DNA of 64,000 bases from Tethya wilhelma. Lineage: Eukaryota; Porifera; Demospongiae; Tethyida; Tethyidae. Where the stretch lies: assembly GCA_964030475.1 (NCBI GenBank), contig CAXIPT010000021.1, positions 239,256 through 303,255 of the forward strand, given 5' to 3'. A model generated the notes under the pieces. That model was given only the letters and a program-made list of their open reading frames with translations. It searched no databases and was not told the DNA's origin. A program made the position numbers and the translations under genes. Shown here piece after piece: positions 10,838 to 21,845 of the stretch. Position 1 is the first letter of the stretch, and the number at the start of each line of letters is the position of its first letter.

Positions 10838-12295
10838 CTGTACCAGTGGTGGACACAACTCAACTCACTTGGCCCAAAGTTCGGCTACTATGCCAATGCT
10901 GCAAAGACCTGGCTTGTAACTAAAGAAGAGCACCTCCCCACTGCAACTGCCTCGTTTGCCAACACAGGTGTCCAGGTCACCTCCGAGGGCAGACCCTACC
11001 TTGGCACAGCAATTGGCAGCCATGACTTTAAGATCTCCCATGTACAGGAGAAAGTTGAGAAATGGTCAGAAGAGATGAACAATCTAGCAACAATCGCAAT
11101 GACACAACCTCATGCTGCCCATGCGGCCTTCACCCATGGCTTCTCTAGTAAATGGTCATATCTAAGTCGTACCACCAAAGACATTGGCCCCTTGCTGCAA
11201 CCTCTGGAATCGACCATTAGAATGAAACTCATCCCTGCACTGACTGGCCAACCACCTCCTGATGATGAAATGCGAAACCTACTTGCCTTACCGGCCAGAC
11301 TGGGGGGCATTGCCATGCCAAACCCTACCAGTCAGGCCGATGTGGAGTTCTCCTCCTCTGTGAAGGTCACAGAACCCCTGAAGAAGGCCATCATCAATCA
11401 AAGTTTTGAGTACACCGGAGATGTTGTTAATGATCAGCTGAAGGCCAAAGATGAGGTTCGCAAATTAAAGCGTGAAAGTGGTAAGCAGGCCGCTGATTCT
11501 GTCAAACAGGAACTGTCGGGCCCACTGAGACGAGCAATGGATCTTGCCCAGGAGAAGGGTGCCTCTACCTGGCTTACTACACAACCAATCCAAGAATTTG
11601 GTTTCACACTACACAAGAGCGCCTTTCAAGATGCTCTGGCTCTTCGCTACAACTGGCAAATCCCACGTGTTCCCCCCACCTGTGCCTGTGGCACCAAATT
11701 CTCAGTCGAACACGCTCTATCATGCCCCAGAGGTGGCTTCCCCTCCATCCGCCACAATGAAATAAGAGATATCACGGCTGATCTTCTAACAGAGGTCTGC
11801 AATGACGTATGCGTTGAACCAGATCTTCAGCCCTTGACAGGTGAAGTACTGACTGGCTCCTCCTCTAACACTCAGGATGGTGCGAGATTAGATATCGCTG
11901 CAAATGGCTTCTGGGGTGGCCGCTTCGAACGCACCTACTTTGATGTACGAGTGTTCAACCCCCATGCTCCATCCAACAGGAACCCCAACTGCTACAGGAA
12001 GCATGAACTAGAGAAGAAAAGGCAATATGAACAACGTGTTAGAGAAGTTGAGCATGCATCCTTCACCCCCCTTGTCCTATCAGCAACAGGTGGTATGGCC
12101 AACCAAGCCACAACATTCTACAAGAGGCTCGCCACCCTACTAGCATTGAAATGGGACCAGCCCTACAGCTCAACAATGTCATGGCTACGAAGTAGAATCA
12201 AGCACCTTCTCACTTCTCCGTTCTGCCATTCAATCCATCAGAGGTGCCCGATCGTGCTGCGGACATGCTGCCAAGTACACCAACCCCCCTGCTGA
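10838..12295 (+). CDS. Non-LTR retrotransposon 3' part: RT thumb, zinc knuckle, REL endonuclease
   Basis: The frame is open from the N at 10836 to the stop at 12293-12295 (about 485 codons; first ATG at 11075). The start LYQWWTQLNSLGPKFGYY belongs to the thumb after the reverse-transcriptase palm, which is missing. Further on, PTCACGTKF...HALSC is a C-x-C-x7-H-x4-C zinc knuckle (about 11680-11730). After it come RHNEIRD, EPDLQPL, GARLDI and FDVRVF, the order of a PD-(D/E)XK restriction-enzyme-like endonuclease. Knuckle followed by REL at the C terminus is the layout of R2-superfamily elements, which cut a target and prime reverse transcription there. No frameshift is visible. The subfamily (R4, NeSL, HERO or other) is not decided. 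Confidence 0.85.
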   Translation: MYQWWTQLNSLGPKFGYYANAAKTWLVTKEEHLPTATASFANTGVQVTSEGRPYLGTAIGSHDFKISHVQEKVEKWSEEMNNLATIAMTQPHAAHAAFTHGFSSKWSYLSRTTKDIGPLLQPLESTIRMKLIPALTGQPPPDDEMRNLLALPARLGGIAMPNPTSQADVEFSSSVKVTEPLKKAIINQSFEYTGDVVNDQLKAKDEVRKLKRESGKQAADSVKQELSGPLRRAMDLAQEKGASTWLTTQPIQEFGFTLHKSAFQDALALRYNWQIPRVPPTCACGTKFSVEHALSCPRGGFPSIRHNEIRDITADLLTEVCNDVCVEPDLQPLTGEVLTGSSSNTQDGARLDIAANGFWGGRFERTYFDVRVFNPHAPSNRNPNCYRKHELEKKRQYEQRVREVEHASFTPLVLSATGGMANQATTFYKRLATLLALKWDQPYSSTMSWLRSRIKHLLTSPFCHSIHQRCPIVLRTCCQVHQPPC

Positions 12296-12555
12296 CTTGG
12301 CAGCATCTGAACTAAACCCCATCTGAACACTTATTATTAATATTTGTGTCACCACAAAATACTTGTTTCTATAGACTCTTCTCCTACTTTTTTACGTGTT
12401 TTACTTACTTGTANTGAATCGGACTAAATGACTATCTTACAGCTGCACTTCCTAACATGGTTCAACTCACACGCAGTAACCTTGTTGGAGTTAAAAAAAT
12501 AAGACAATACAGTGGTTAAAGAGCCGGGCCAAAATCACAAGACAATGTTACCTTT

Positions 12556-13137
12556 ATGGCAATGAAGTGTAGACGAGATGTGAGTGTAGCTTGGAAAGAG
12601 GAACATAGATTAGTTCAGCAGAAACGTCAAGAAATTATGCTAAATTCAAAGAAAAGGCGTGATTTACTTGCCAAGAAAGCAGCAGAGGAGAAAGGGACTC
12701 TCTGGGATTCACGTGATAACTAGTGTATCCGAACTTGAGCAATGTATCACTGACATAAATGACAGTGTAAGCACTGGAGGAATAAAAAGATCATTGCCAT
12801 GCTCAAAGAGCAAGTTCGTGTAAGAAAGAAAGTAATTAACCATAAAATAAACATTGTTTTTACACATAATTGGAAGAACAGACCATTAACTGAACTAATT
12901 AGTGAAATGAAAGACATCATTATCCATTATCCAGCTACAAATGATGGTAGCTATTCTGGAAATCTGGATCCTCTATCGCTTGTTGGAAAATGCGTATTGC
13001 ATAAGTTTGTTGACGAACAAAATCAAGAAACGTGGTATAAAGTATTTATTCTTGGTTATAATTCAATGCATGAAGTGGCCTATAAAAGGATCATTTCATT
13101 TTGACCTAACACAAGATATTTGGAATGGTGACTTATA
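12556..13137 (+). pseudogene. Transposon-type ORF with Tudor-like C-terminal domain (copy A)
   Basis: A Lys/Arg/Glu-rich helical stretch (MAMKCRRDVSVAWK... from 12556) meets a stop near 12720. The frame resumes at VSELEQCITDIND, then shifts by one base before MLKEQVRVRKKV at 12799. The C-terminal part, LVGKCVLHKF...ETWYKVFILGYN, resembles the Tudor-like end of transposon-associated proteins in cnidarians and sponges. Copy A has lost about 20 bases around 13067 relative to copy B, so its end is out of frame. Family recognition is by eye; no function is claimed. Confidence 0.5.
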
Positions 13138-13269
13138 GATAGTTGAATCAGATACATAGACGTTCCCCTGCATGTATGGCCAATGGAGATTCTACGATCT
13201 CTGATTACCTCATAGTCGTATTAGTTTGAAACTTGAAGTAAATATATTTGTGGAAAACATAAACTTGTA

Positions 13270-13431
13270 TTTCAACATTGTCACCCTTCAACAATTCAAT
13301 TCAGTCCAGCTATAGGAGGTTCACTGACAAAGTAACTGGTATAGATTGGACAAGTCGTGACATAGTCTTTTGTGTCTTGCTCAAAGGATGGAATTGTCAG
13401 ATTCTACGATCTCTCGTTACCTCACAGTCAT
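13270..13431 (+). pseudogene. WD40 blade fragment (upstream piece)
   Basis: RRFTDKVTGIDWTSRDIV followed, after a frame change, by CSKDGIVRFYDL is a clear WD40 blade (…W/FYDL end). Near 13175-13200 a similar fragment (GRFYDL) precedes it. The sequence stops at the TCAT target site of the foldback element and resumes on its far side at 15792. Repeated in the second copy at 32120-32290. Confidence 0.6.
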
Positions 13432-15787
13432 GGGTCATTCCATGTGAAATCAACACAAGAAAATACCAACCCACCTCAGATTTCCCCCAAACTTGGTATG
13501 CATGTAGTGTATGTTATAATATCAAGCCACAGCAAATTTTAGATCTCAATGTTATATGGCTTCAAACTTATAACAGGCTAAAGTTATGCATTTTTTACTA
13601 TTTTTTTGACGGCATGGTATAAATTGTGCAATATCTTCCACTAGGATTAAGATTTTGGAAAAACAATTGGATTACCTTGTAGCCCTTGAAATGAGCTTTA
13701 AGATGATATATTACAAGTCAGTGTTAGTTTGGATAAGGTCAAAGGTTATTCCGAAACAAATTTACAGTGTTGATTTCTTAAATATATAACCTTTAATTCT
13801 TTTCATATTTTGTGGACATGTTTTTATAGCATTTCTGAAAATGAGGTTAAAATTTGGTTTTGGGACAACCATGGGCTGTGGAATAAAATGGCACTAAGTA
13901 CAATTAGGTCAATATACCATTACCCAAAGACCAACTGAAAACTATTTTAAAAGTACCATATAGCATTCCCGAGAAGAATTTTCACTCCAAAATACTTTTT
14001 GTTTATTCACCAAGGCACTGACACCACTCAGTGTAGTTAAGGCATGTCCACAACTTTTTGTATGGGCAGTACCAATTACAATTAAAGCTTGTACTAATAC
14101 ATGCATTTGACAAGCATTGAACAAGCTTTGAACATGAATAATTAATTTATGCATACTAATGAGAATTTAGTCAGCCTTATTTAGAGAAAGCATAGAGAAA
14201 GCTACTATCTTTCCTCACTAGTTCAGCTTAGTTATGGTAGGAATAAACCATAGCTACATCAACAATTCTGTGCTTAGCTTTTGCTTCCTTCAAAAAGCTT
14301 GCAAAATGGAAGCCGTGAAAGTTCGCTAAATTAGTAGCGTACTTTTGGCTTTTTTTCTAGCTTGCAAAGCAGGACTACAAAAGCGATTGCATGCAGGTAT
14401 AGCCTAAGCCTTGCTGCACCTACGTAGCCAGCGTCAAGCTTCTCCTGCAAAGCACTAGGAAAAAAACGTGCGTTTAAAACTGAAGGTCTCGATCTCACCT
14501 CGATCTATATTTCCACGCCTACTAATCAGACCCGATCCTAACTTGGTATTTTAGTAGGGCTCTACCTTACCTAACAGGATGGCAAGTCTAAAGCCTATAG
14601 CTTGAACGACATGGCTGTAAAATATTAAATGCGAAAAATCGCAAATTACGCGACCGTTGAATACGCGTGCGGTTAAATACAGGCATAGTTGCCAACAAAG
14701 ATGCCTCACTCCGGCGCGTTCTTTCAATTGGAGGTTAGCTTTTTATTGATTAAATAAATTCTCTAGTGCATGAAGTTACTAGTACTAACTGGAAAATTGG
14801 TACTCCATACAGGGATGAAGGTGAGTATAGCCTATAAACAAATATTGTACAAAAAAATCATGTATTTTTGTGCTACAATTGCCTATAAGCTACTAGTACT
14901 TAGATTAATGCACATTTTCCAGTTATACTATATTGCCTCACAGCATCTTGGTATAAAATTTACTGGGTTTCATTAAACAATGAAGTGGGAGCAGTCAAAA
15001 TACAAGACAAATAGTGATCTCATTAAATATTCATTTAATTGAAAAGGGGGTGTGGTGAGGTGACCACTTCCGGTTTAAATATTTAACAAATGTTGAAGTA
15101 ATAGTCATAACAGTTTATATTGCTAGCTAACCTCCACTGATGTCTTTACTAGCTTCCAAATCTTCCACATTTGTTGAGGGAAACAATCAATACCCACACT
15201 AAGGACATGCCTTAACTACACTGAGCATAATTCATGTTTTGTGCTATATCCCTCCTTGCGTCAATTTCCTTAGGTTAATATATGGTGATTTTTGGTTGAA
15301 ATATATTGACCTAAATGTACTTGTGTCATTTTGTCCCACATCCCACGGTCGTCCTAAAACCAAATTTTAGCTACATGGTAAGGAAAGCCATAAAAACATG
15401 TCCACAAAATATGAAAAGAATCAAAGGATATATATTTAAGAAATCGACGCTGTAAATTTGTTTCGGAATAACGTTTTACCTTATCCGAACTAACATTGTC
15501 TTGTAATATATCATCTTAAAGCTCATTCCAAGGGCTACAAGGAAATCCAATTGTTTTTCCAAAATCTTAATCCTAGTGGAAGATATTGCACAATTTATAC
15601 CATAGTGTCAACAAAAAATAGCAAAAAATGTATAACTTTTGCCCATTATAAGTTTGAAGCCATACAACATTGAGATCTAAAAATTGCTGTGGCTAAATAT
15701 CTTAACATACACTACATGCATACCAAGTTTGGGGGAAATCTGAGGTGGGTTAGTATTTTCTTGTGTTGATTTCACATGGAATGACCC
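13432..15787. mobile_element. 2.36-kb foldback element with arms of about 600 bp and TCAT duplication
   Basis: Left arm 13432-14048 and right arm 15203-15787 are reverse complements; outer ends are GGGTCATTCC and GGAATGACCC. Inner ends of the arms carry CTCAGTGTAGTTAAGGCATG. Both sides are flanked by tcat (13428-13431 and 15788-15791), read as a 4-bp target duplication in a WD40 pseudogene. The core holds a relic of another repeat (14140-14690) and no transposase. Partial copies occur at 10266-10835 and 32291-32542, and a diverged relative starts near 49239. Confidence 0.85.
14140..14690 (+). repeat. Diverged copy of the TTAA-flanked element
   Basis: Aligns with 33640-34200 (shared ggctttttttctagcttg, aagcaggacta/tgcaaaagcg, gcatgcaggtatag). 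Neither ctctttagggcc end is preserved, so it is an old, decayed copy inside the foldback core. Confidence 0.75.
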
Positions 15788-15791
15788 TCAT

Positions 15792-16000
15792 ACAACTTTG
15801 TCACCATATAGAAGTAAATGTTTGTGGTGTCCACAGTAACCCATTCATTCTAAATCGGACCACATTTGGGACTTCTACAGGAAAGCTTTTCTTATTATGA
15901 TGTTAGACAAGCTTCTTTGCCTTACTTGGAAGACTGTCAGTGGTGTTGTCTTTGTGACAATGAATAAAATAATATTGTGCATGGTAGAGAGTGCTACTCT
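15792..16000 (+). pseudogene. COP1-like WD40 pseudogene, continuation
   Basis: In shifting frames: TTFGTSTGK, then YYDVRQASLPYLE, then KTVSGVVFVTMNK. These match the better-preserved minus-strand fragment at 16300-16747 (QIVFGTSTGKFFLYDVRQ…, KTVSGFVFVTMNE). Several small deletions break the frame. It continues the WD40 gene interrupted by the foldback element. Confidence 0.55.
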
Positions 16001-16299
16001 TCAACCTAACACATGCACATTAGCTCATCTTTTATTAGCCCTCAATGTCGTGATGAATATATGTAATTATAATAATTTTTAATTTATACAAAGTTTAATA
16101 AACACAAATAAACATGGAATCTGATTATAATTTTACTTTTTATTATAGTATAATGTCTTGTCATGTATAAGTATGGAGTTCAGATAGTTAGTGTGTATGT
16201 TGCCGGCTGTCCACAATTGTCTACGGCCAATAAATATTTTTGGCAACCTATAGATTTTGGAGTAATCCATGTGCAACCACATACAAAGCACAGGTCTGA

Positions 16300-16747
16300 A
16301 GATAATCACTGGCTTGCAATATAGTTTGGTTCCTTCTTTACGTAAACTCTTACCGAGCTATCTTCACCACCCAGCACAATGTAGTTTTCTACACAATCCA
16401 TACCAACAAAGTATGTGTGGTGAACATGTCCAACGTAGCTCTCCGTACACAGTCTTAGTGATATCCCATAGCTTAGCAGTACTGTCAAGAGATGTGGACA
16501 ATATTTCATTCATTGTCACAAAGACAAAACCACTGACAGTCTTTGAGTGACCCTTAACTTCCAAGTAAGGTGAAGAAGTTTGTCTAACATCATATAGGAA
16601 AAACTTTCCCGTAGAAGTCCCAAACACAATCTGATTTAGATTTAATTGCTTTATACAACTGGTCAGGCACCATTGTACTATACAATATCCATTAATCTTA
16701 TTATTATTGCTTCCTCTTGCCATGAGGAATAAAGGGTTTGGTAACAT
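16300..16747 (-). pseudogene. COP1/RFWD2-like WD40 domain fragment
   Basis: Minus strand. Three blades are visible: QIVFGTSTGKFFLYDVRQ; VKGHSKTVSGFVF...LDSTAKLWDI; YVGHVHHTYFVGMDC...YIVLGGEDSSVRVYVKK. The last, with a conserved NFVG/YFVG step and an acidic GGEDSSVxVY, resembles the last blades of the COP1/SPA E3-ligase propeller, which binds ubiquitylation substrates. One frameshift near 16448 separates blades two and three, so this copy cannot make an intact propeller. It faces a plus-strand duplicate of its own first part at 15840-16000. COP1 is the best match by eye; another WD40 protein is possible. Confidence 0.55.
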
Positions 16748-16803
16748 TGCAGGGCCACTCCCTCATTGCTGCCTGTAAATAATAATTTTGGCCGCTTGGC
16801 CAT

Positions 16804-16850
16804 GCAGCTAGCCCCAGCCCTGGCCTAGGGCTGGGGCTAGCTAGCTGCGC
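16804..16850. repeat. GC-rich short inverted repeat
   Basis: gcagctagccccagccct, ggcct, agggctggggctagctagctgc: a stem of about 18 bp with a short loop. Function unknown. Confidence 0.75.
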
Positions 16851-16869
16851 TTGCAGCTTTGTTATAGTT

Positions 16870-16963
16870 ATACCATAGTAATAGGGAATTATGGTTGATA
16901 ACCACCCAGAGCCCGAGGGCGAGGGTGTGGTTATCACCATAATTCCTGTACTACTATGGTATA
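16870..16963. mobile_element. Short inverted-repeat element (94 bp)
   Basis: Arms taccatagtaatagggaatt...ggttgataaccac and gtggttatcaccataattcc...actatggta pair with few mismatches around a GC-rich loop. It could be a very short MITE or a foldback unit. Confidence 0.65.
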
Positions 16964-17392
16964 GGTATTATATATCCATTCTGACTGGTTGTTTGAGCTT
17001 ATAATAATTATGCCTAGTAACAAAAATACCCAGCAACGGTTATTTTTCATTTAAAACAAAAAACCTGCCTTGTCTTCTCTTGCAAGCTTGTAACGAGTTT
17101 CTTTTCTGACTGCAGCGTCGTCTCAAAATAGGTAAGGGTCAATAGAATTACAAATGACCGCTTGACTTTTGTTAAAAATTGTCCAGAAAGCACAAATTTT
17201 GTATTGGAAAAGCAAAATGTTTCAGAAAAACTTCAGTCTTGTATCAGAAAACTCCAATCTTGTATCAGAAAACACAAACTTGCTTTTACTTTTCCAGAAA
17301 GCACTAAAATTTCTCTTTGCTATCACCATCAACGCAGCTAGCACTAGCTAGTTGTTGGGAGGAGTTCCTGGGTGGTGTCAAATAAACTATAT
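16964..17392. other. No recognised gene
   Basis: AT-rich sequence. A short run of ttgtatcagaaaa units at 17200-17280 is the only structure noticed. A 60-codon frame here derives from those units. Confidence 0.5.
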
Positions 17393-17745
17393 CAGTGGCG
17401 GATCTAGGAAATTGTATAGGGGGGTTCTAATCAATGTGCGCAGAGCGCCCGAAAAATTTTATGTAGCCACGCCCACTTCTGGTCGCAACAGCCCCGCCCC
17501 TTTAGCGCTCGTGCAGCTAAAATTTTGCCAAAAAAGCCTGAGTGGACGACAAAAACGGCAAGAAAGAGTCAGAAACTCTATATTTTTCACAAAAAAACTG
17601 ATTTTTAGTTGCTTTTAGTATTTTTAAGTTGAAAGGAGGGTTCCAGCTTGGCCTTTTCCAATCTGCACAGTTAATTATAATGCGAGGTCTCAGCTGAAAG
17701 GGGGGTTCCATGGAACCCATGGAACCATGCCTATATCCGCCACTG
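17393..17745. mobile_element. hAT-like MITE, copy 1
   Basis: Begins cagtggcggatctagg and ends ccgccactg, ends typical of hAT-derived MITEs. Interior has cgcccacttc and a ggggggttc tract. The second copy is at 38794-39155. No convincing 8-bp target duplication could be read at either copy. Confidence 0.8.
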
Positions 17746-17945
17746 TATATAGCGCTTGAGTCAAAGAAACAAAGCTTAGCACTGCATGAGTAAAGCAGTC
17801 TGCAGCATTGTAATGTTTTTCTTTTCTTAATTTGCTACACAAAGAAACAGCTGTAAACCAACCCAAAAATGGTTACCAAGGTAAAATTTGTGCATGCGCC
17901 ATACTACTGCATATGCAAATATGCAGTAGTAAATTATGTTTTTTT

Positions 17946-19049
17946 CTTGTAAAAGTACATAAGTAAAAAAAAAACATTGGAAATGTAATGATACATAGGA
18001 ATGGCCAAATCATAAAAAGAAAGCAAACAAGATGGAATGGCTGTTTGAGCGTGTGCAGAATTCTTCCTGTGTGGGCTGCATGTAGTACTCTCTTCCAATG
18101 TTGAGTCCCTCATGTTGCCCATAGGAATAATTCTTTACACACTCTGCCAGCCATTCCATCTTGTTTGCTTTCTTTTTACGATTTGGCCATTCCTATGTAT
18201 CATTACATTTCCAATGTTTTTTTTAGTTCTCATTTTTTCATAATTCTATGAATCACATTTGAGCTCGAGTTTGTGTGTATATATACGGTAGTTACTTGTA
18301 CTCTATATATCAGCATGAATATTATAGCTTGTATAATCTACTGGTATGCTATCAGTTAAGTGAAGCATCTCAGCACCGGAGGCTGGAGTGTATCTAACAA
18401 AATTTACTAGGCTTTACTCATCTTCTTATAATGACAACAACATAATAAGTGTAACATTAAAGAAGTCTATTCACCTCCTAAATATTGAAGACTGAAAGAT
18501 TACAGAGAGCTCAGCACAACCAGAAATCTTCAGGTAACGCAGGCAGGCAGCGAATATTCAGATTCCAAATAACGCACACTTATATCTGGAAAAGGGTCGT
18601 CACTTTGAAATGTTCAAGTAGCTAATGAATTATGCATGAGTGTAGAAATGAATGGCTGCCATACGGAGAAGGCGCTTTTTGCCATGTATCTAGCCACCTA
18701 ACGAGAGACACAGAAAACGATACCAAAAGCAAGTGAAGACAAAGATACCAAGTTTATTCGTTCAAGAATCAGCTTCTGAAAGTGAAGAGTCTTTGAGAAA
18801 AGTTGAGCCATGATAGAAGAAGAAGAAGAAGAAGAAGATGGAGAAAATTGGAGGTTTGGCATATTTTAGTTTGGTACTTTAGCGATGGTTTTAGGCCATG
18901 TTTTTGGGCTTGTTGGAAAGAGAATGAGCTAAATAGTAGCTTGAGAAGCCTTTTAGTGGTAAGCGCTCAGTTTTTGCAGAGTTATTTGCGTGAATATTTG
19001 TATTGCGCTAATGGTGCCATTCCTATGTACCCAGTACTACCGTACTGGG
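17946..19049 (+). mobile_element. Composite hairpin/palindrome element, complete
   Basis: Left end: near-perfect hairpin (17946-18226) with arms beginning gtaaaaaa...acattggaaatgtaatg and a loop around cctcatgttgccc. Middle: attccaaataacgcacac and a GAA microsatellite. Right end: palindrome cccagtactaccgtactggg at 19030-19049. The motif cattcctatgta lies at both ends. No protein is encoded; open frames inside it are not conserved between copies. Confidence 0.85.
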
Positions 19050-19548
19050 AATGAGCAGGGAAATATCACAGGTCAGTTAAGGCATGTAACAGTTATTTTG
19101 GCAATGCAAAAGTTTACTTAAGGATATCTTTGTAATGGTTTACTTCTAAGCTTTGAAAATATTTACTACTGGAGTGTCTTCACATACACCAAGTTTTAGC
19201 ATCACGTGATCAAGGGGGGCGGGGCTAGTCCAAATAAATGCACTTTTAAAAATGCGCAACTGTAGCTAATTTGCCACGCCCACCAAATTTTGACACAAAA
19301 TTTTTTTGCTTGGTATCTTTCCTATTCTGCCTGGAACAACCTGGATTGAGCTTTAGTTTCGGAGAAATGCTTCAAAAACCTCAAATTCTAATAAATGCAC
19401 ACCTACTTAAATATGCAAAACTAGAATATCTCTACAGTTAATTACCCCACCCCTGGGTTCCACCCACCAATACATTGCCCACCATTAGGTTATGTCACAA
19501 AAAAATTTTGGTGGGCGTGGCTAATTAGCTACAGTTGCGCATTTTTAA

Positions 19549-20636
19549 AAGTAAAAACATTGGAAATGTAATGATACATAGGAATGGCCAAATCGTAAAA
19601 AGAAAGCAAACAAGATGGAATGGCTGTTTGAGCGTGTGCAGAATTCTTCCTGTGTGGGCTGCATGTAGTACTCTCTTCCAATGTTGAGTCCCTCATGTTG
19701 CCCATAGGAATAATTCTTTACACACTCTGCCAGCCATTCCATCTTGTTTGCTTTCTTTTTACGATTTGGCCATTCCTATGTATCATTACATTTCCAATGT
19801 TTTTTTTTTACTTGTTTGTTCTCATTTTTTCATAATTCTATGAATCACATTTGAGCTCGAGTTTGTGTGTATATATACGGTAGTTACTTGTACTCTATAT
19901 ATCAGCATGAATATTATAGCTTGTATAATCTACTGGTATGCTATCAGTAAAGTGAAGCATTTCAGCACCGGAGGCTGGAGTGTATCTAACAAAATTTACT
20001 AGCTTTACTCATCTTCTTATAATGACAACAACATAATAAGTGTAACATTAAAGAAGTCTATTCACCTCCTTAATATTGAAGACTGAAAGATTACAGAGGG
20101 CTCAGCACAACCAGAAATCTTCAGGTAAAGCAGGCAGGCAGCGAATATTCAGATTCCAAATAACGCACACTTATATCTGGAAAAGGGTCGTCACTTTGAA
20201 ATGTTCAAGTAGCTAATGAATTATGCATGAGTGTAGAAATGAATGGCTGCCATACGGAGAAGGCGCTTTTCGCCATGTATCTAGCCACCTAACGAGAGAC
20301 ACAGAAAAACGATACCAAAAGCAAGTGAAGACAGATACCAATTTTATTCGTTCAAGAATCAGCTTCTGAAAGTGAACAGTCTTTGAGAAAAGTTGAGCCA
20401 TGATAGAAGAAGAAGAAGAAGAAGATGGAGAAAATTGGAGGTTTGGCATATTTTAGTTTGGTGCTTTAGCGATGGTTTTAGGCCATGTTTTTGGGCTTGT
20501 TGGAAAGAGAATGAGCTAAATAGTAGCTTGAGAAGCCTTTTAGTGGTAAGCACTCAGTTTTTGCAGAGTTATTCGCGTGAATATTTGTATTGCGCTAATG
20601 GTGCCATTCCTATGTACCCAGTACTACCGTACTGGG
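19549..20636 (+). mobile_element. Composite hairpin/palindrome element, second tandem copy
   Basis: Nearly identical to the preceding copy. Hairpin 19549-19812, palindrome 20617-20636. Its left boundary abuts a truncated MITE arm directly (…ttttaaaag / taaaaacattgg), which marks the tandem junction. Confidence 0.85.
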
Positions 20637-20697
20637 AATGAGCAGGGAAATATCTAACCACAAACAGGGAAATATCACTTTTATTCCCTGGCTGTAA

Positions 20698-21386
20698 CCT
20701 ACTCAGGTCAGTTAAGGCATGTAACAGTTATTTTGGCAATACAAAAGTTTACTTAAGGATATCTTTGTAATGGTTTACTTCTAAGCTTTGAAACTTAGTA
20801 AAAATATTTATTACTGGAGTGTCTTCACATACACCAAGTTTTAGCATCACGTGATCAAGGGGGGCGGGGCTAGTCCAAATAAATGCACTTTTAAAAATGC
20901 GCAACTGTAGCTAATTTGCCACACCCACCAAATTTTGACACAAAATTTTTTTGCTTGGTATCTTTCCTATTCTGCCTGGAACAACCTGGATTGAGCTTTA
21001 GTTTCGGAGAAATGCTTCAAAAACCTAAAATTCTAATAAATGCACACCTACTTAAATATGCAAAACTAGAATATCTCTACAGCTAATTACCCCACCCCTG
21101 GGTTCCACCCACCAATACATTGCCCACCATTAGGTTATGTCACAAAAAATTTTTGGTGGGCGTGGCTAATTAGCTACAGTTGCGCATCTTTAAAAGTTCA
21201 TTTATTTGGACCAGCCCCGCCCCCCTTTATTACGTGATGCTCAAACTTTGTGTGTCTAAAGAAACTGCAGTGGTAAATATTTGTACCAAGTTTAAATGCT
21301 TAAAATTAAACCAGTACAAATATATTCTTAACCAAACTTTTACATTGCCAAAATGGCTGATACATGCCTTAACAAACCTGAGTAGG
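20698..21386. mobile_element. 689-bp MITE with cctactcaggt ends
   Basis: Left end cctactcaggtcagttaagg and right end, reverse-complemented, cctactcaggtttgttaagg. A second inverted pair inside (gcgcaactgtagctaat and attagctacagttgcgc) extends the foldback. A truncated copy at 19065-19548 lacks both ends. Confidence 0.85.
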
Positions 21387-21399
21387 ATACAAGGCTAAA

Positions 21400-21845
21400 T
21401 AGGATATATATACCAGTACGCACAGGTCACTCGGCCATAGCCCATCTACTCAGCTACATACCCTATACACAGCTCGCATAACTCATGCCCCGCAAAATAC
21501 CAGTGTCATGTTCTATCCCAAAGTTCTGGGGAGTGTACGTGTTGCGTACCCCAATTGTGCAGCTGCTAGAGCTGAACGGCACTCCCCAAACATGATTAAA
21601 CACAAGTTATAAAATTGTATATTACGTATGATAATTGTCGAAATTATGAGGGTTACAACTCGTTATACAACTATAAGTTACTGATAGTGTTGATGTGCAT
21701 GTTCCTAGATTGGGAATGAATGTTGCAGACAAATACAACTTAATATGAATATTGTGTGTGATTGATGACAGGTGAAAGCTAACTAGTAGGATGTGACAAT
21801 TAAGAGGTAACAGTTACCAACAGTCGTGCTGTGGATTCTACCTGT
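21400..21845. other. No recognised gene
   Basis: About 450 bp between the MITE and the DIRS relic. May include the 3' end of the DIRS element (a short inverted motif ggggagtg...cactcccc at 21530-21590), but no terminus could be defined. Confidence 0.45.

Larger units (their letters stand above)
12415..13682 (+). repeat. 1.27-kb segment duplicated at 31257-32542
   Basis: Begins immediately after the N at 12414 (gaatcggactaaatgac) and matches the other locus almost base for base, including the insertion site and start of the foldback element. Copy A has a deletion near 13065-13090 that copy B lacks. The duplication is therefore later than the foldback insertion. Confidence 0.9.
17946..21200 (+). 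repeat. Tandem duplication with unit of about 1.6 kb
   Basis: 17946-19548 and 19549-21200 carry the same order: hairpin/palindrome element, then part of a CTCAGG-ended MITE. Identity is very high, with differences mainly in homopolymers and GAA repeat number. The second unit retains about 40 extra bases after its palindrome, and there the MITE is complete. Confidence 0.9.

Noticed and set aside
16870..16963. A miRNA or structured RNA gene
   Set aside because: The stem is the whole of a small inverted-repeat element; there is no sign of expression or of conserved loop structure.
18803..20641. Two 82-83 codon frames starting MSHDRRRRRRR
   Set aside because: They lie in the composite repeat; the Arg run is the GAA microsatellite, which varies in length and frame between copies.
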